A stretch of 64,000 nucleotides of DNA. Origin: Deltaproteobacteria bacterium. Lineage in GTDB: Bacteria; Myxococcota_A; UBA9160; JAJDAL01. The position numbers and the translations under genes were made by a program. The notes beneath the pieces were generated by a model. It worked only from the letters and a program-made list of their open reading frames with translations. It did not search any database and was not told the origin of the DNA. Every line of letters starts with the position of its first letter. Position 1 is the stretch's first letter. Positions 9,433 through 18,553 of the stretch are shown here, piece after piece. Location of the stretch: positions 44,967 through 108,966 of the forward strand of contig JAJDAL010000028.1 in assembly GCA_029261875.1 (NCBI GenBank). The letters run 5' to 3'.

Positions 9433-10866
9433 TCATTCGCCGACGACCAGGACCCGCAACATGTTGGTGGTACCGGTTTGCCGGGTTACGCCGGCAGTCA
9501 CGATCACGACGTCGCCTTTTCCGATGTAGCCGAGTTCGATGGCGCGCGCGATCGCGTAATTGACCATGGTTTCGTCGGAAGAATCGTCTTTGTAGAGAAT
9601 CGGCGTGACGCCCCAGTTCATCGAGAGTTTGCGCACCACGTCTTCGGATCCGGTCAGCGCGAGAATGGGACAATCCGGGCGATATTTGGAAATTTGGCGC
9701 GGGGTGAATCCGCTCTCGGTCAAGGTCAGGATCGCCGAGGCCTCCATGTGGTTCGCCATGGTGATGGCGGCTTGACTGATGGCCTCGGTCACGAGATTCG
9801 AGGGGTGCGGGAGGATGTGCTGCAAATCTCCGTAGGCGGGGAGGGACGCTTCGGCTTGGAGTGCCAAGCGCGCCATGGTCCGCACCGCATCCACGGGATA
9901 CAGCCCCGCAGCCGTCTCCCCCGAGAGCATGACGGCCGAGGTCCCGTCGAAGATCGCGTTGGCGACGTCGCTGACCTCCGCACGCGTGGGCCGCGGTTGC
10001 CGTTCCATGGAATCGAGCATTTGGGTTGCGGTAATGACGGGTTTCCCATTCATGACGGTGGCGCGAATGATCTGTTTCTGAACCACCGGGACTTCTTCGA
10101 GGGCCAATTCGACGCCGAGGTCGCCGCGGGCCACCATGGTTCCATCGGCCGTGGCGATGATTTCTTCGAGGTTCGCGACGCCCTGCTTGTTCTCGATCTT
10201 CGCGATGACGGGGATCGAGCTGCCGTGTTCGTCCAGGAAGTTCCGAATCTCGGCGACGTCGTGACCGTTTCGAACGAAGGATGCGGCGATGTAATCGGCC
10301 TTGTTCTCGACGGCGAAGAGCAGGTCTTTCTGATTCTCGGGTTGCATGCCGCTCACTTTGAACGCGACATCCGGAACGTTGACGCCCTTGTTGTCCTTGA
10401 GGCGCTCCCCGCGTGTGACCTCGCAGCGAATTTCCTCGGCGCTCACCGAGGCGACCCGCAGTTCGATCATGCCGTCGTCGATCACGATGCGGCTTCCCGG
10501 GCGAACGTCCTGTGATAGGTCGGGATAGGAGATGGAGACGCCGGTGGAATCACCCGGGCGGTCGTCGTTGTAGAGCGTGAATTGTTGCCCGGTGGTGAGT
10601 TCCGCGGTGCCGTCCCGCAGCTTTCCGGTCCGGATCTGGAAACCCGTGGTATCCGCCATGATGGCGATGTTGGCGTTGATTTCCGCGGCGGCGCCCCGGA
10701 TGCGTTGGATGCGCTCGCCATGTTCGGCGCGCGTTCCGTGAGACAGGTTGAGGCGGGCCACGTTCATGCCCGCTTCGATCATCTCCTGGATGGTTTCGGG
10801 GGAATCGCAGGCGGGTCCAATGGTGGCGACGACTTTGGTTTTTCGGATTCGGCGATTTCGAGCCAA
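9433..10866 (-). CDS. pyk: Pyruvate kinase
   Basis: RKTKVVATIGPACDSPETIQEMIEAGMNVARLNLSHG...MVARGDLGVELALEEVPVVQKQII...MLDSMERQPRPTRAEVSDVANAIFDGTSAVMLSGETAAG. TTG start at 10866 preferred over the longer ORF. Confidence 0.95.
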   Translation of the reverse strand: MARNRRIRKTKVVATIGPACDSPETIQEMIEAGMNVARLNLSHGTRAEHGERIQRIRGAAAEINANIAIMADTTGFQIRTGKLRDGTAELTTGQQFTLYNDDRPGDSTGVSISYPDLSQDVRPGSRIVIDDGMIELRVASVSAEEIRCEVTRGERLKDNKGVNVPDVAFKVSGMQPENQKDLLFAVENKADYIAASFVRNGHDVAEIRNFLDEHGSSIPVIAKIENKQGVANLEEIIATADGTMVARGDLGVELALEEVPVVQKQIIRATVMNGKPVITATQMLDSMERQPRPTRAEVSDVANAIFDGTSAVMLSGETAAGLYPVDAVRTMARLALQAEASLPAYGDLQHILPHPSNLVTEAISQAAITMANHMEASAILTLTESGFTPRQISKYRPDCPILALTGSEDVVRKLSMNWGVTPILYKDDSSDETMVNYAIARAIELGYIGKGDVVIVTAGVTRQTGTTNMLRVLVVGE

Positions 10867-10918
10867 GAAAAATTCTCCCCGGGCGGAACGTACCGGAAGC
10901 CACCCATCCCAGCGAGTT

Positions 10919-11686
10919 CTATCGGTTGAATTCCGCGACCACGGGAGCGTGATCCGAGGGCTGCTTGCCTTTGCGTTGATCGCGATCGACGTACGCGCCG
11001 GTACAAAGCGCCGCCAACGGCTCCGTCGCAAGGATGTGGTCGATGCGGAGACCGTCGTTCTTCGGAAATGCGAGCTGACGGTAATCCCACCAGGAATACA
11101 GCCCGCCTTCGGGATGGAAGCGGCGCACCACGTCCGTCAATCCCCAAGCGAGCAAGCGCTCGAATGCCTGGCGGGCGTCGTGGTGGCACAAGACACTGTC
11201 TTTCCAAGCCTCGACCTTTGCGACGTCGAGGTCGTCCGGCGCGATGTTGAGATCGCCGCACAGAACGAGCGGTTGATCGGGGCTTTGGGATTCGAGGTAC
11301 GCGTCGAGGGCGCGCAGCCAGCGCTGCTTGTACGCGTACTTGTCGCTGTCCACCGTGGAACCGTTGGGCACGTACGCGCAAAGGACGCGGACCCCTTCCA
11401 CGTCGGCGGAGACGAAGCGCGCCTGGGGATCTTCCAGGGCTGGGGCCAGCCCCAGCTGGACGTCGCAGAGGGGCTTTCGACTCAAGATCGCGACGCCGTT
11501 GTAGGTCTTCTGACCGAAGTAGGCGGTGTGGTAACCCGCTTCGCGCAGGGCGTCTTCGGGAAAGTTTTCGTCGATGGACTTGGTCTCCTGGAGGCACACC
11601 ACGTCGGGCGAGTGAATCGGAAGCCAAGCCAACAGCCGCTCGAGTCGAATTTTGATGGAGTTCACGTTCCAGGTGGCGATCTTCAC
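10919..11686 (-). CDS. xthA: Exodeoxyribonuclease III
   Basis: MKIATWNVNSIKIRLERLLAWLPIHSPDVVCLQETK...LCGDLNIAP...RIDHILAT...SDHAPVVAEF. Confidence 0.95.
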   Translation of the reverse strand: MKIATWNVNSIKIRLERLLAWLPIHSPDVVCLQETKSIDENFPEDALREAGYHTAYFGQKTYNGVAILSRKPLCDVQLGLAPALEDPQARFVSADVEGVRVLCAYVPNGSTVDSDKYAYKQRWLRALDAYLESQSPDQPLVLCGDLNIAPDDLDVAKVEAWKDSVLCHHDARQAFERLLAWGLTDVVRRFHPEGGLYSWWDYRQLAFPKNDGLRIDHILATEPLAALCTGAYVDRDQRKGKQPSDHAPVVAEFNR

Positions 11687-12573
11687 GGTTTCTCCGCTGG
11701 TTGACAGTCGCGTGCCAACATTTCCAGAATTTCTTCGCGATAGGGGACGAGGTCCGCGATCAGGGTGAAGTTACCGAACACCGCGCTTTTCGATTGTCCG
11801 GGTTCGGTCCCGACGCCGAACAGGATGCCGGCCAATTTCCAGGCACCGTCGATGTGTGCGAAGGCACCTCCGCCCGAATCTCCGATGGCAGCCTGGGCTT
11901 CGTGTTCGGTGCCGCGCCGACGGTCGAAGCGCGTCGCGAAAGAGAGGGTTTGAGTGCCGTCCTTGGTGACCCGCAGGCCGATTTGCGCCACAGCGTTGGT
12001 GCCCCAGCGCAACTGGGTCCCCTTCGCCCATGGAAACCCGAGATAGGCGTGTTGGCCGCGTTCGGCGGGCGCCCACTCGGCATCCCAGGCCTTGGGGCTC
12101 GGTCGGCGATTGCGCCCGTATCCCACCAAGATGACCCGAGCCCCAAGCGGCAGGGGCGTCGCGGAAACCGCAAGCGGGGCGAGGTCGGTGGGGGGCTCGA
12201 CGCGAAACATCGCGAGATCCGCCGGTTCGGGGAAACGGCCAGCGCCCAGGACGTGTTCGGAACCGCGGACCAGGCGATGCGTGCGACCGGCGAAATCAAC
12301 CTCGAACCGGGCATCCGGATTGTGGGGTCGCCGAATGGCGTGCCAGGCCGTGAGGACACAGGATCCCCCCAAGCCCACGGCGCTCACGCTCCCCAAGCGA
12401 CCGAGGTGCGCCCAGCCGAAATCGTCCGCAGGAGGACTCGTGTTGCCGCGCCCGTCGCCGCTGGCAATCACGACCCCGGACGCGGGGACGCCGCAGAACA
12501 GCAGCAGGCAAACGGCCAGAATCATCTCTTTCATGCGCAACAGGGGTCCCTCGGGGGTAAATCCATCTTTCAC
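11683..12573 (-). CDS. Secreted trypsin-like (S1) serine protease
   Basis: Signal peptide; SCVLTAWHA (His), DLAMFRV (Asp), GDSGGGAF (Ser). Confidence 0.88.
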   Translation of the reverse strand: MKDGFTPEGPLLRMKEMILAVCLLLFCGVPASGVVIASGDGRGNTSPPADDFGWAHLGRLGSVSAVGLGGSCVLTAWHAIRRPHNPDARFEVDFAGRTHRLVRGSEHVLGAGRFPEPADLAMFRVEPPTDLAPLAVSATPLPLGARVILVGYGRNRRPSPKAWDAEWAPAERGQHAYLGFPWAKGTQLRWGTNAVAQIGLRVTKDGTQTLSFATRFDRRRGTEHEAQAAIGDSGGGAFAHIDGAWKLAGILFGVGTEPGQSKSAVFGNFTLIADLVPYREEILEMLARDCQPAEKP

Positions 12574-12662
12574 CGGGGAGTTTGACTCAAGTTTCCACCG
12601 GATACACCGAACAATATGAGGTCATTTCACCGCGATTTATTCCGGTGATGGAGAAAGAACGC

Positions 12663-12786
12663 TCGGCGCAGGTAGGACGATGTTTCGCCTGCTCCTCGAT
12701 AAGAGCAAACCCGTCGCAAGGCGGGGACGCAAAGCCAGTGCCCTTACTCGGTCAATCCGAACGGGTCGAACGGCTGCCGAAAGGAG
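12663..12786 (+). ncRNA. GEMM-I cyclic-dinucleotide riboswitch (c-di-GMP-I family; A at Vc2 position 20, GEMM-Ib-like)
   Basis: gataagAGCAAACCcgtcGCAAggcggGGACGCAAAGCC: GEMM-I core with GNRA tetraloop P2; second hairpin tcgg-tcaat-ccga; candidate outer stem TCGGC(12663-12667)/GCCGA(12776-12780); SD AAGGAG at 12781-12786; ATG at 12793. Confidence 0.93.
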
Positions 12787-12792
12787 TTACGA

Positions 12793-13443
12793 ATGTCATC
12801 CCGCGCCCCCCGTACCCCCCTGGCGGTTCTTCTTCTCTGCTCCCTGCTTTCGGTATCGGCCCACGTTGGCGCGCCCCTCGACCCGGCGTTGGCGGAAGCG
12901 CGCGTGCTGGAGTCCGTCGCGGCGGGTCGCGCGGCTTGGGTTGCCGACCGCACCGCGGAAGTGGCGGACTTCATTCGTACCCAGCCCCACACACTGACGA
13001 ACGCAGAGGTCGAAGCGGTCGCGGAGACCGTCGTGATCGAAGCCCAGCGACGAAACCTGCCGGTGGCCCTGGTGCTGGCGGTGATCGAGGTGGAGAGCAC
13101 CTATCGCCACGAAGTGGTGTCCCACGTGGGTGCGCGCGGCTTGATGCAGTTGCTCCCGGATACGGCGGCGTGGATCGCCAAGAAGAACAATTTGCCCTGG
13201 GATGGCGAGGACACGCTCTTCGATCCCGTCGTCAATGTTCGGCTCGGTACCGCGTACCTGCGATACCTCGCGGATCGCTTCGAAGATGTCCCGACCGCGA
13301 TCGCCGCCTACAACGCGGGCCCCGCGCGCATTCTTCGCTACCTGAAGCGCGGTCGGAATCTGCCGGAAGATTATTCGGCGCGCGTGTTGGGAACCTTTCA
13401 GGTCACTGCGGCGCTCACGGGGGATTCGGGCGTGGCTTCCTAA
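12793..13443 (+). CDS. Lytic murein transglycosylase (SLT domain)
   Basis: LALVLAVIEVESTYRHEVVSHVGARGLMQLLPDTA-type core (ESTYR, GARGLMQLLP, AIAAYNAGP); signal peptide; downstream of the riboswitch. Confidence 0.92.
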   Translation: MSSRAPRTPLAVLLLCSLLSVSAHVGAPLDPALAEARVLESVAAGRAAWVADRTAEVADFIRTQPHTLTNAEVEAVAETVVIEAQRRNLPVALVLAVIEVESTYRHEVVSHVGARGLMQLLPDTAAWIAKKNNLPWDGEDTLFDPVVNVRLGTAYLRYLADRFEDVPTAIAAYNAGPARILRYLKRGRNLPEDYSARVLGTFQVTAALTGDSGVAS

Positions 13444-13517
13444 GCCCGGTAGCGCGTTTTTGGGGATGGCCCCCCGGCCGGCTTGACCGGCTGGCGGGGC
13501 CTCCGTACCCTCGTTGC

Positions 13518-14345
13518 GTGGCTATCCCCCTAGAACTACAACAGAAACAGGAAGCGCTGCGGCACGGATTGCGGGCCGCGGGGCGCGTGATCGTGGCCTT
13601 CTCGGGCGGCGTCGATTCGTCGTATCTGGCCTGGGAGGCCAAGCAAACCCTGGGCACCCACGCGCTGGCGGTGACCGCCGTGTCGCCCTCGTATCCCGAA
13701 TCCCACCGCGATATGGCGCTGCGGATCGTGCGGGATTTCGAACTCGAACATCGCTTCGTGGACACGCGCGAGATGGAGAGCGAAGCCTATCGCGCCAACA
13801 ATCCCGACCGCTGTTACCACTGCAAGAGCGAATTGTTTCGCGTGCTGGGCTCTTTGCGGAAAACCGAAGGTTTCGACGCCGTCGCCTACGGGATCAATTT
13901 GGACGATCGCAGTGACTACCGCCCGGGCCACCGCGCCGCGGACGAGGGCGGCGTGCTTTCTCCGCTGCTCGATGCGGGGCTCACCAAAGCGGAAATTCGC
14001 AGCCTCTCGCGCGAAGCGGGGCTTCCCACCGCGGAACTGCCCGCATCGGCTTGCTTGTCCTCGCGGCTTCCCTACGGGACGGAAGTCACGGAGGAACGGT
14101 TGCATCAAGTCGAGCAGGGCGAAGCGCGTTTGCGCGAACTCGGATTTCTGCAGGTTCGCGTGCGCCACCACGGGGATTTGGCGCGCATCGAAATTGCGCC
14201 GGAGGAGCTACCGCGCGCCCTGGACGCGCGCATGGCAAAGGCCATGTCGGAAGCCCTCAAGCCCCTGGGCTTTCGGTTCGTATCCCTCGACCTCGAGGGC
14301 TATCGCATGGGCTCGCTGAATTCGGGACTGGAGATCATTTCGTGA
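13518..14345 (+). CDS. larE: LarE-type ATP-dependent sulfur transferase
   Basis: [20 protein letters not shown] (PP-loop), [44 protein letters not shown] start. Confidence 0.92.
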   Translation: MAIPLELQQKQEALRHGLRAAGRVIVAFSGGVDSSYLAWEAKQTLGTHALAVTAVSPSYPESHRDMALRIVRDFELEHRFVDTREMESEAYRANNPDRCYHCKSELFRVLGSLRKTEGFDAVAYGINLDDRSDYRPGHRAADEGGVLSPLLDAGLTKAEIRSLSREAGLPTAELPASACLSSRLPYGTEVTEERLHQVEQGEARLRELGFLQVRVRHHGDLARIEIAPEELPRALDARMAKAMSEALKPLGFRFVSLDLEGYRMGSLNSGLEIIS

Positions 14346-16027
14346 GCAGGAAGTCGGGAAGCAATCGGCACAGTCGCATCGTGACCCAGGGTGACGAACG
14401 CGCGCCGAACCGCGCCATGTTGCGGGCCGTGGGTTTCGGAGATGCGGATTTCGACAAACCCATCGTAGGCGTCGCCAACGGCTACAGCACCATTACGCCG
14501 TGCAACGCGGGTCTGGACGACCTGGCCCACACCTCGGTCAAAGCCATTCGCGACGCGGGCGGCATGCCGCAGGTGTTCGGAACCATCACCGTCAGCGACG
14601 GGATCTCGATGGGGACCGAGGGCATGAAGTGCTCTTTGGTGAGCCGGGAAGTCATCGCCGATTCGATCGAAACCGTGTGTCGCGCCCAAAGCCACGACGG
14701 CGTGATCGCACTGGGCGGTTGCGACAAGAACATGCCCGGCGCCATGATCGCCCTGGCGCGACTCAATATTCCTTCGATCTTCGTGTACGGCGGCACCATC
14801 AAACCGGGGCATTTCGCCGGGCGCGATCTCACGGTGGTGAGCGCCTTCGAGGCCGTGGGCGAATTCGGTGCCGGTCGAATTTCCCGCGACGACTTCAGCG
14901 AGATCGAACGCCGCGCCTGCCCGGGCAAAGGCTCGTGCGGGGGCATGTACACCGCCAACACCATGAGTTCCGCGATCGAGGCCATGGGGATGAGTTTGCC
15001 GGGTTCGGCGAGCATGGCGGCAGAAGACGCGGAGAAGAATCAGAGCGCGGGGGAGAGCGGACGCGTGCTGCTGGATCTGATCGACGCCGATCTGAAGCCG
15101 CGCGACATCCTGACCCGGGAAGCCTTCGAGAACGGGATCGCCGTGGCGATCGCCCTGGGCGGATCCACCAACGCGGTCTTGCATCTGCTCGCCATCGCCC
15201 ACGCGGCCCAGGTTCCGCTCGAGATCGACGACTTCGAGCGCATTCGCAAGCGCGTCCCCGTGATTGCGGACATGAAGCCCTCCGGGCGCTACGTGGCGAC
15301 GGACCTCCACGCCGTGGGGGGGGTGCCCCTGGTCTTGAAGATGCTCTGCGCCGAAGGGTTGATTCACGGCGATTGTATGACGGTGACGGGCAAGACCGTG
15401 GCCGAAAACATCGCCGCGGTTTCCGAGACGCCGCCGACCGATCAGGACGTGGTGGTGCCGTTTGCGAAGCCCCTCTACGCCGAAGGTCATCTCGCGATTC
15501 TGCGCGGCAATCTCGCTCCCGAAGGAGCCGTCGCGAAGTTGACGGGCGTGAAATCGTCGACCATCCGCGGTCCCGCGCGGGTGTTCGATTCCGAAGAAGC
15601 CTGCATGGAAGCGATCATGAGCGATTCGATTCGCCCCGGCGATGTCCTGGTGATTCGCTACGAGGGCCCCAAAGGCGGGCCGGGCATGCGCGAGATGCTG
15701 ACGCCCACCAGCGCCATCATCGGCAAGGGGCTGGGCGATTCCGTGGGACTCATCACCGATGGGCGTTTCTCCGGCGGCACCTACGGTCTCGTCGTGGGAC
15801 ACGTGGCACCCGAGGCGCAAGTCGGTGGTCCCATCGCTTTGGTGCAGGAAGGCGATTCGATCACCATCGATGCGACGCGGCGCGTGATCGACCTCGAGAT
15901 CGATGCGGACGAGTTCGAACGCCGCCGCGCGGCCTGGACTGCGCCGGCTCCGCGCTACACCTCCGGCGTGCTGGCGAAGTACGCGAAGCTCGTGTCGAGC
16001 GCTTCCAAGGGCGCGGTCACCGACTGA
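14342..16027 (+). CDS. ilvD: Dihydroxy-acid dehydratase
   Basis: [66 protein letters not shown] start overlaps the larE stop. Confidence 0.96.
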   Translation: MSRKSGSNRHSRIVTQGDERAPNRAMLRAVGFGDADFDKPIVGVANGYSTITPCNAGLDDLAHTSVKAIRDAGGMPQVFGTITVSDGISMGTEGMKCSLVSREVIADSIETVCRAQSHDGVIALGGCDKNMPGAMIALARLNIPSIFVYGGTIKPGHFAGRDLTVVSAFEAVGEFGAGRISRDDFSEIERRACPGKGSCGGMYTANTMSSAIEAMGMSLPGSASMAAEDAEKNQSAGESGRVLLDLIDADLKPRDILTREAFENGIAVAIALGGSTNAVLHLLAIAHAAQVPLEIDDFERIRKRVPVIADMKPSGRYVATDLHAVGGVPLVLKMLCAEGLIHGDCMTVTGKTVAENIAAVSETPPTDQDVVVPFAKPLYAEGHLAILRGNLAPEGAVAKLTGVKSSTIRGPARVFDSEEACMEAIMSDSIRPGDVLVIRYEGPKGGPGMREMLTPTSAIIGKGLGDSVGLITDGRFSGGTYGLVVGHVAPEAQVGGPIALVQEGDSITIDATRRVIDLEIDADEFERRRAAWTAPAPRYTSGVLAKYAKLVSSASKGAVTD

Positions 16028-16030
16028 GCG

Positions 16031-16267
16031 TTAGAGCACTTCGTCGTCGTCGACGGCCTGCAGCACAACCGGGTTGGGGGAATAGGGGTGGCCGTTGTCC
16101 CAGCCGGGAATTTGTTTGGCGTGGGCGATCCAGGATTCCGCCAGGGACTCGTCCAGGAGTACGGCGTTGTTCTCGAAGCCCTCGATGATGCTGTCCCACA
16201 GGTCCTGGCCGCCGTTGTCCCACCATTCGCGCGATTGATTCTCGAAATCGATTGCGAGCCGAACCAA
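16031..16267 (-). CDS. Small Trp-rich acidic hypothetical protein (78 aa)
   Basis: Short ORF 13 nt downstream of the carboxyltransferase gene on the same strand: MVRLAIDFENQSREWWDNGGQDLWDSIIEGFENNAVLLDESLAESWIAHAKQIPGWDNGHPYSPNPVVLQAVDDDEVL. Confidence 0.55.
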   Translation of the reverse strand: MVRLAIDFENQSREWWDNGGQDLWDSIIEGFENNAVLLDESLAESWIAHAKQIPGWDNGHPYSPNPVVLQAVDDDEVL

Positions 16268-16280
16268 GTCGGTCTCCTTC

Positions 16281-17840
16281 CTACGGGCGATGCCCGCGGC
16301 TTTTGGGGCCTAGGTTTTGGCAAACGATGTCGTGGGCGCGGCGCGCCCAATCCACGAGCAGGGGACGCGTCTCTCTTGGGTCGATGATTTCTTCGATCCC
16401 GAAGGCCTCGGCGGTGAGCAGGGGCGAGCGCATGGAGGCGTATTTGGCTTCGAGCTCCGCGCGCAGGGCCTCCGGGTCGTCGGACGCTTCGAGTTGGCGC
16501 CGGTAGGCGGCTTCGACGCCGCCCTCGATGGGGAGTGAGCCCCACTCGCCCGAGGGCCAGGCGTAGCGCAGGTTCAAGCGATGGTGGGCGCCGTGTCCCG
16601 CTCCCGCGACGCCGTAGGCCTTGCGCACGAGAATCGAAACCCAGGGAACCGAGGCCTGGTAGACGGCAGTCAGGGCGCGCACGCCGGAACGGATGGTGCC
16701 GCGTTTCTCGGCCTCGACGCCGATCAGAAAACCGGGATTGTCGACGAAGTTCACCACCGGGAGGTGAAACGTGTCGCACAGGTCGATGAATCGGACCATC
16801 TTGTCTGCGGCTGCGTCGTCGATGGAGCCGGCGCGCTGGGTGGGATCGTTGGCCATGACGCCCACCGGGATTCCGTCGATCCGCGCCAGGTGCGTCGTCA
16901 GCGCGCGTCCGAAATAGCGTCCGATTTCGAAACGGGAACCGAGGTCGAGTACCAGGTCGAGCAGGGTTCGCACGTCGTAGACCTTGCGTCGATCGCGGGG
17001 CACGAAGGAGAGCAGCGCTTCTTCCCGGCGCTCGGGATCGTCTTCGCTCGGGCGGCGCGGTGGGACTTCGAAGACGGACGCTGGTAGATAGGACAACACG
17101 CGGCGAATCTGCGCGAGGGCGTCGTCTTCGTCGCTGGCTTCGTTGTCCACGGCCCCGCTGCCGCGGGCATGAATGTGGGAGCCGCCCAGATCTTCCTTCT
17201 CGATGTCGCGACCGAAGGCGCGCCGCACCACCGGTGGGCCCGCGACGAACAGCTGGCTCGTTCCTCGCACCATCACCGAGAAATGCGAGGCCGCGACGCG
17301 CGCGGCACCGAGTCCCGCCACGGGTCCGAGGGCCGCGGCAATGACGGGAACCGTCGAGAGTAGCTCCACGGAGACGTCCCAGTCCGGCAGATACGGGACG
17401 TAGGAACGCCGAATGGTGCTCTGTTGTTTGACGCTCCCGCCGCCGCCGGTTCCGTCCACGAGACGCACGAGGGGCAGTCGCAGGTCGCGGGCCGCTTTCT
17501 CCGCCCAGCCCATTTTATTCCCGATCGCGCCGTCCGCGGCTCCGCCGCGAACCGTGAAGTCATCGCCACCGACGATGACGCCGCGTCCCGCGATGCTCCC
17601 GCGACCGCAGACGAAATTCGATGGACGAAAGGCTTTGAGTTGGCCCGCCTCGTCGTATTCCGCGGCGCCAGCGAGGACCCCGGTCTCGTGGAAGCTCCCG
17701 GGGTCGAGCAAGCGGTCGATGCGTTCGCGGACCGTGAGTCGGCCGGCCTCGCGCGCGCGCGCCACGCGTTCGGGGCCCCCCATTTCCTGGGCGAGCTCGC
17801 GGCGGCGCTCCAGTTCCTCGAGTTCCGGTTTCCAGGACAT
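16281..17840 (-). CDS. Acyl-CoA carboxylase carboxyltransferase subunit
   Basis: ERIDRLLDPGSFHETG, LVDGTGGGGSVKQQ, GGSHIHARGSGAVDNEASDEDDAL, NDPTQRAGSIDDAAADKMVRFIDLCD. Confidence 0.93.
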   Translation of the reverse strand: MSWKPELEELERRRELAQEMGGPERVARAREAGRLTVRERIDRLLDPGSFHETGVLAGAAEYDEAGQLKAFRPSNFVCGRGSIAGRGVIVGGDDFTVRGGAADGAIGNKMGWAEKAARDLRLPLVRLVDGTGGGGSVKQQSTIRRSYVPYLPDWDVSVELLSTVPVIAAALGPVAGLGAARVAASHFSVMVRGTSQLFVAGPPVVRRAFGRDIEKEDLGGSHIHARGSGAVDNEASDEDDALAQIRRVLSYLPASVFEVPPRRPSEDDPERREEALLSFVPRDRRKVYDVRTLLDLVLDLGSRFEIGRYFGRALTTHLARIDGIPVGVMANDPTQRAGSIDDAAADKMVRFIDLCDTFHLPVVNFVDNPGFLIGVEAEKRGTIRSGVRALTAVYQASVPWVSILVRKAYGVAGAGHGAHHRLNLRYAWPSGEWGSLPIEGGVEAAYRRQLEASDDPEALRAELEAKYASMRSPLLTAEAFGIEEIIDPRETRPLLVDWARRAHDIVCQNLGPKSRGHRP

Positions 17841-17858
17841 GGCGGGATTCTAACGGCT

Positions 17859-18488
17859 CTAGCTGGTCCTGGCGGATGGCGCAACGAGGCCCGCAGACAT
17901 GACGAGCTTGAATGCGTCTTCGACCGAAAGGTCGACATCGATGATTTCATCCTCGGGGATCAAGAGGTAGAAGCCCGAGGTGGGATTCGGCGTGGTGGGG
18001 ACGAAGCAGTTGATGGAGCGCGGGGGAACGGACCGAGCCAGGATCGCTGCAGCGGGACCCGTGGTGAACGCAATGGCGAAGATCCCTTTGCGCGGGTACT
18101 CGATCAAGACCACGCGGCGAAATCGACTCTGGGCACTCGATTGAAAGATTGCTTCGGCGAGTTGCTTGACGGCGCCGTAGATGCTGCGAGCGACCGGGAC
18201 GCGGCCGAGCAAGCGCTCCCAGGCGCGAACGAACTCACCCCCGAGGAAGTGCCGCGCGATGATTCCGAGCAGGATGATGCCGATGAAGATGACCAACAGG
18301 GAGAACAAGCTCCCCAGCACGGGAATGATGGGGACGTCTTGCTTGGGAACACCCTGCCACCAGCCGATGATGGTCGGAAGAAAGCCGTCGAGCAGACCGA
18401 CGATCCAAATGACGAACCAGATGGTGATTCCGATGGGAGCGAACGCCAGCATCCCGGCGACGAAGTAGCGCCGCGTGGCATCCCTCAT
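17859..18488 (-). CDS. DUF502-family membrane protein
   Basis: FVAGMLAFAPIGITIWFVIWIVGLLDG...VARSIYGAVKQLAEAIF...VLIEYPRKGIFAIAFTTG...CFVPTTPNPTSGFYLLIPEDEI. Confidence 0.9.
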   Translation of the reverse strand: MRDATRRYFVAGMLAFAPIGITIWFVIWIVGLLDGFLPTIIGWWQGVPKQDVPIIPVLGSLFSLLVIFIGIILLGIIARHFLGGEFVRAWERLLGRVPVARSIYGAVKQLAEAIFQSSAQSRFRRVVLIEYPRKGIFAIAFTTGPAAAILARSVPPRSINCFVPTTPNPTSGFYLLIPEDEIIDVDLSVEDAFKLVMSAGLVAPSARTS

Positions 18489-18553
18489 GAATTGGTAGGC
18501 GCGTCGGATCACGTTGCTGCTATAGCAGTTGTGGCGGCCCGTTGCAGCGCGGG

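Noticed and set aside
13468-13500. GC-rich inverted repeat (ccccccggccggcttgaccggctggcgggg) as an intrinsic terminator between the SLT gene and larE
   Set aside because: Stem possible but no T-tract and mismatches; not strong enough to call.
14300-15820. 506-aa minus-strand ORF antisense to ilvD
   Set aside because: His/Arg-rich shadow translation; ilvD frame is unambiguous.
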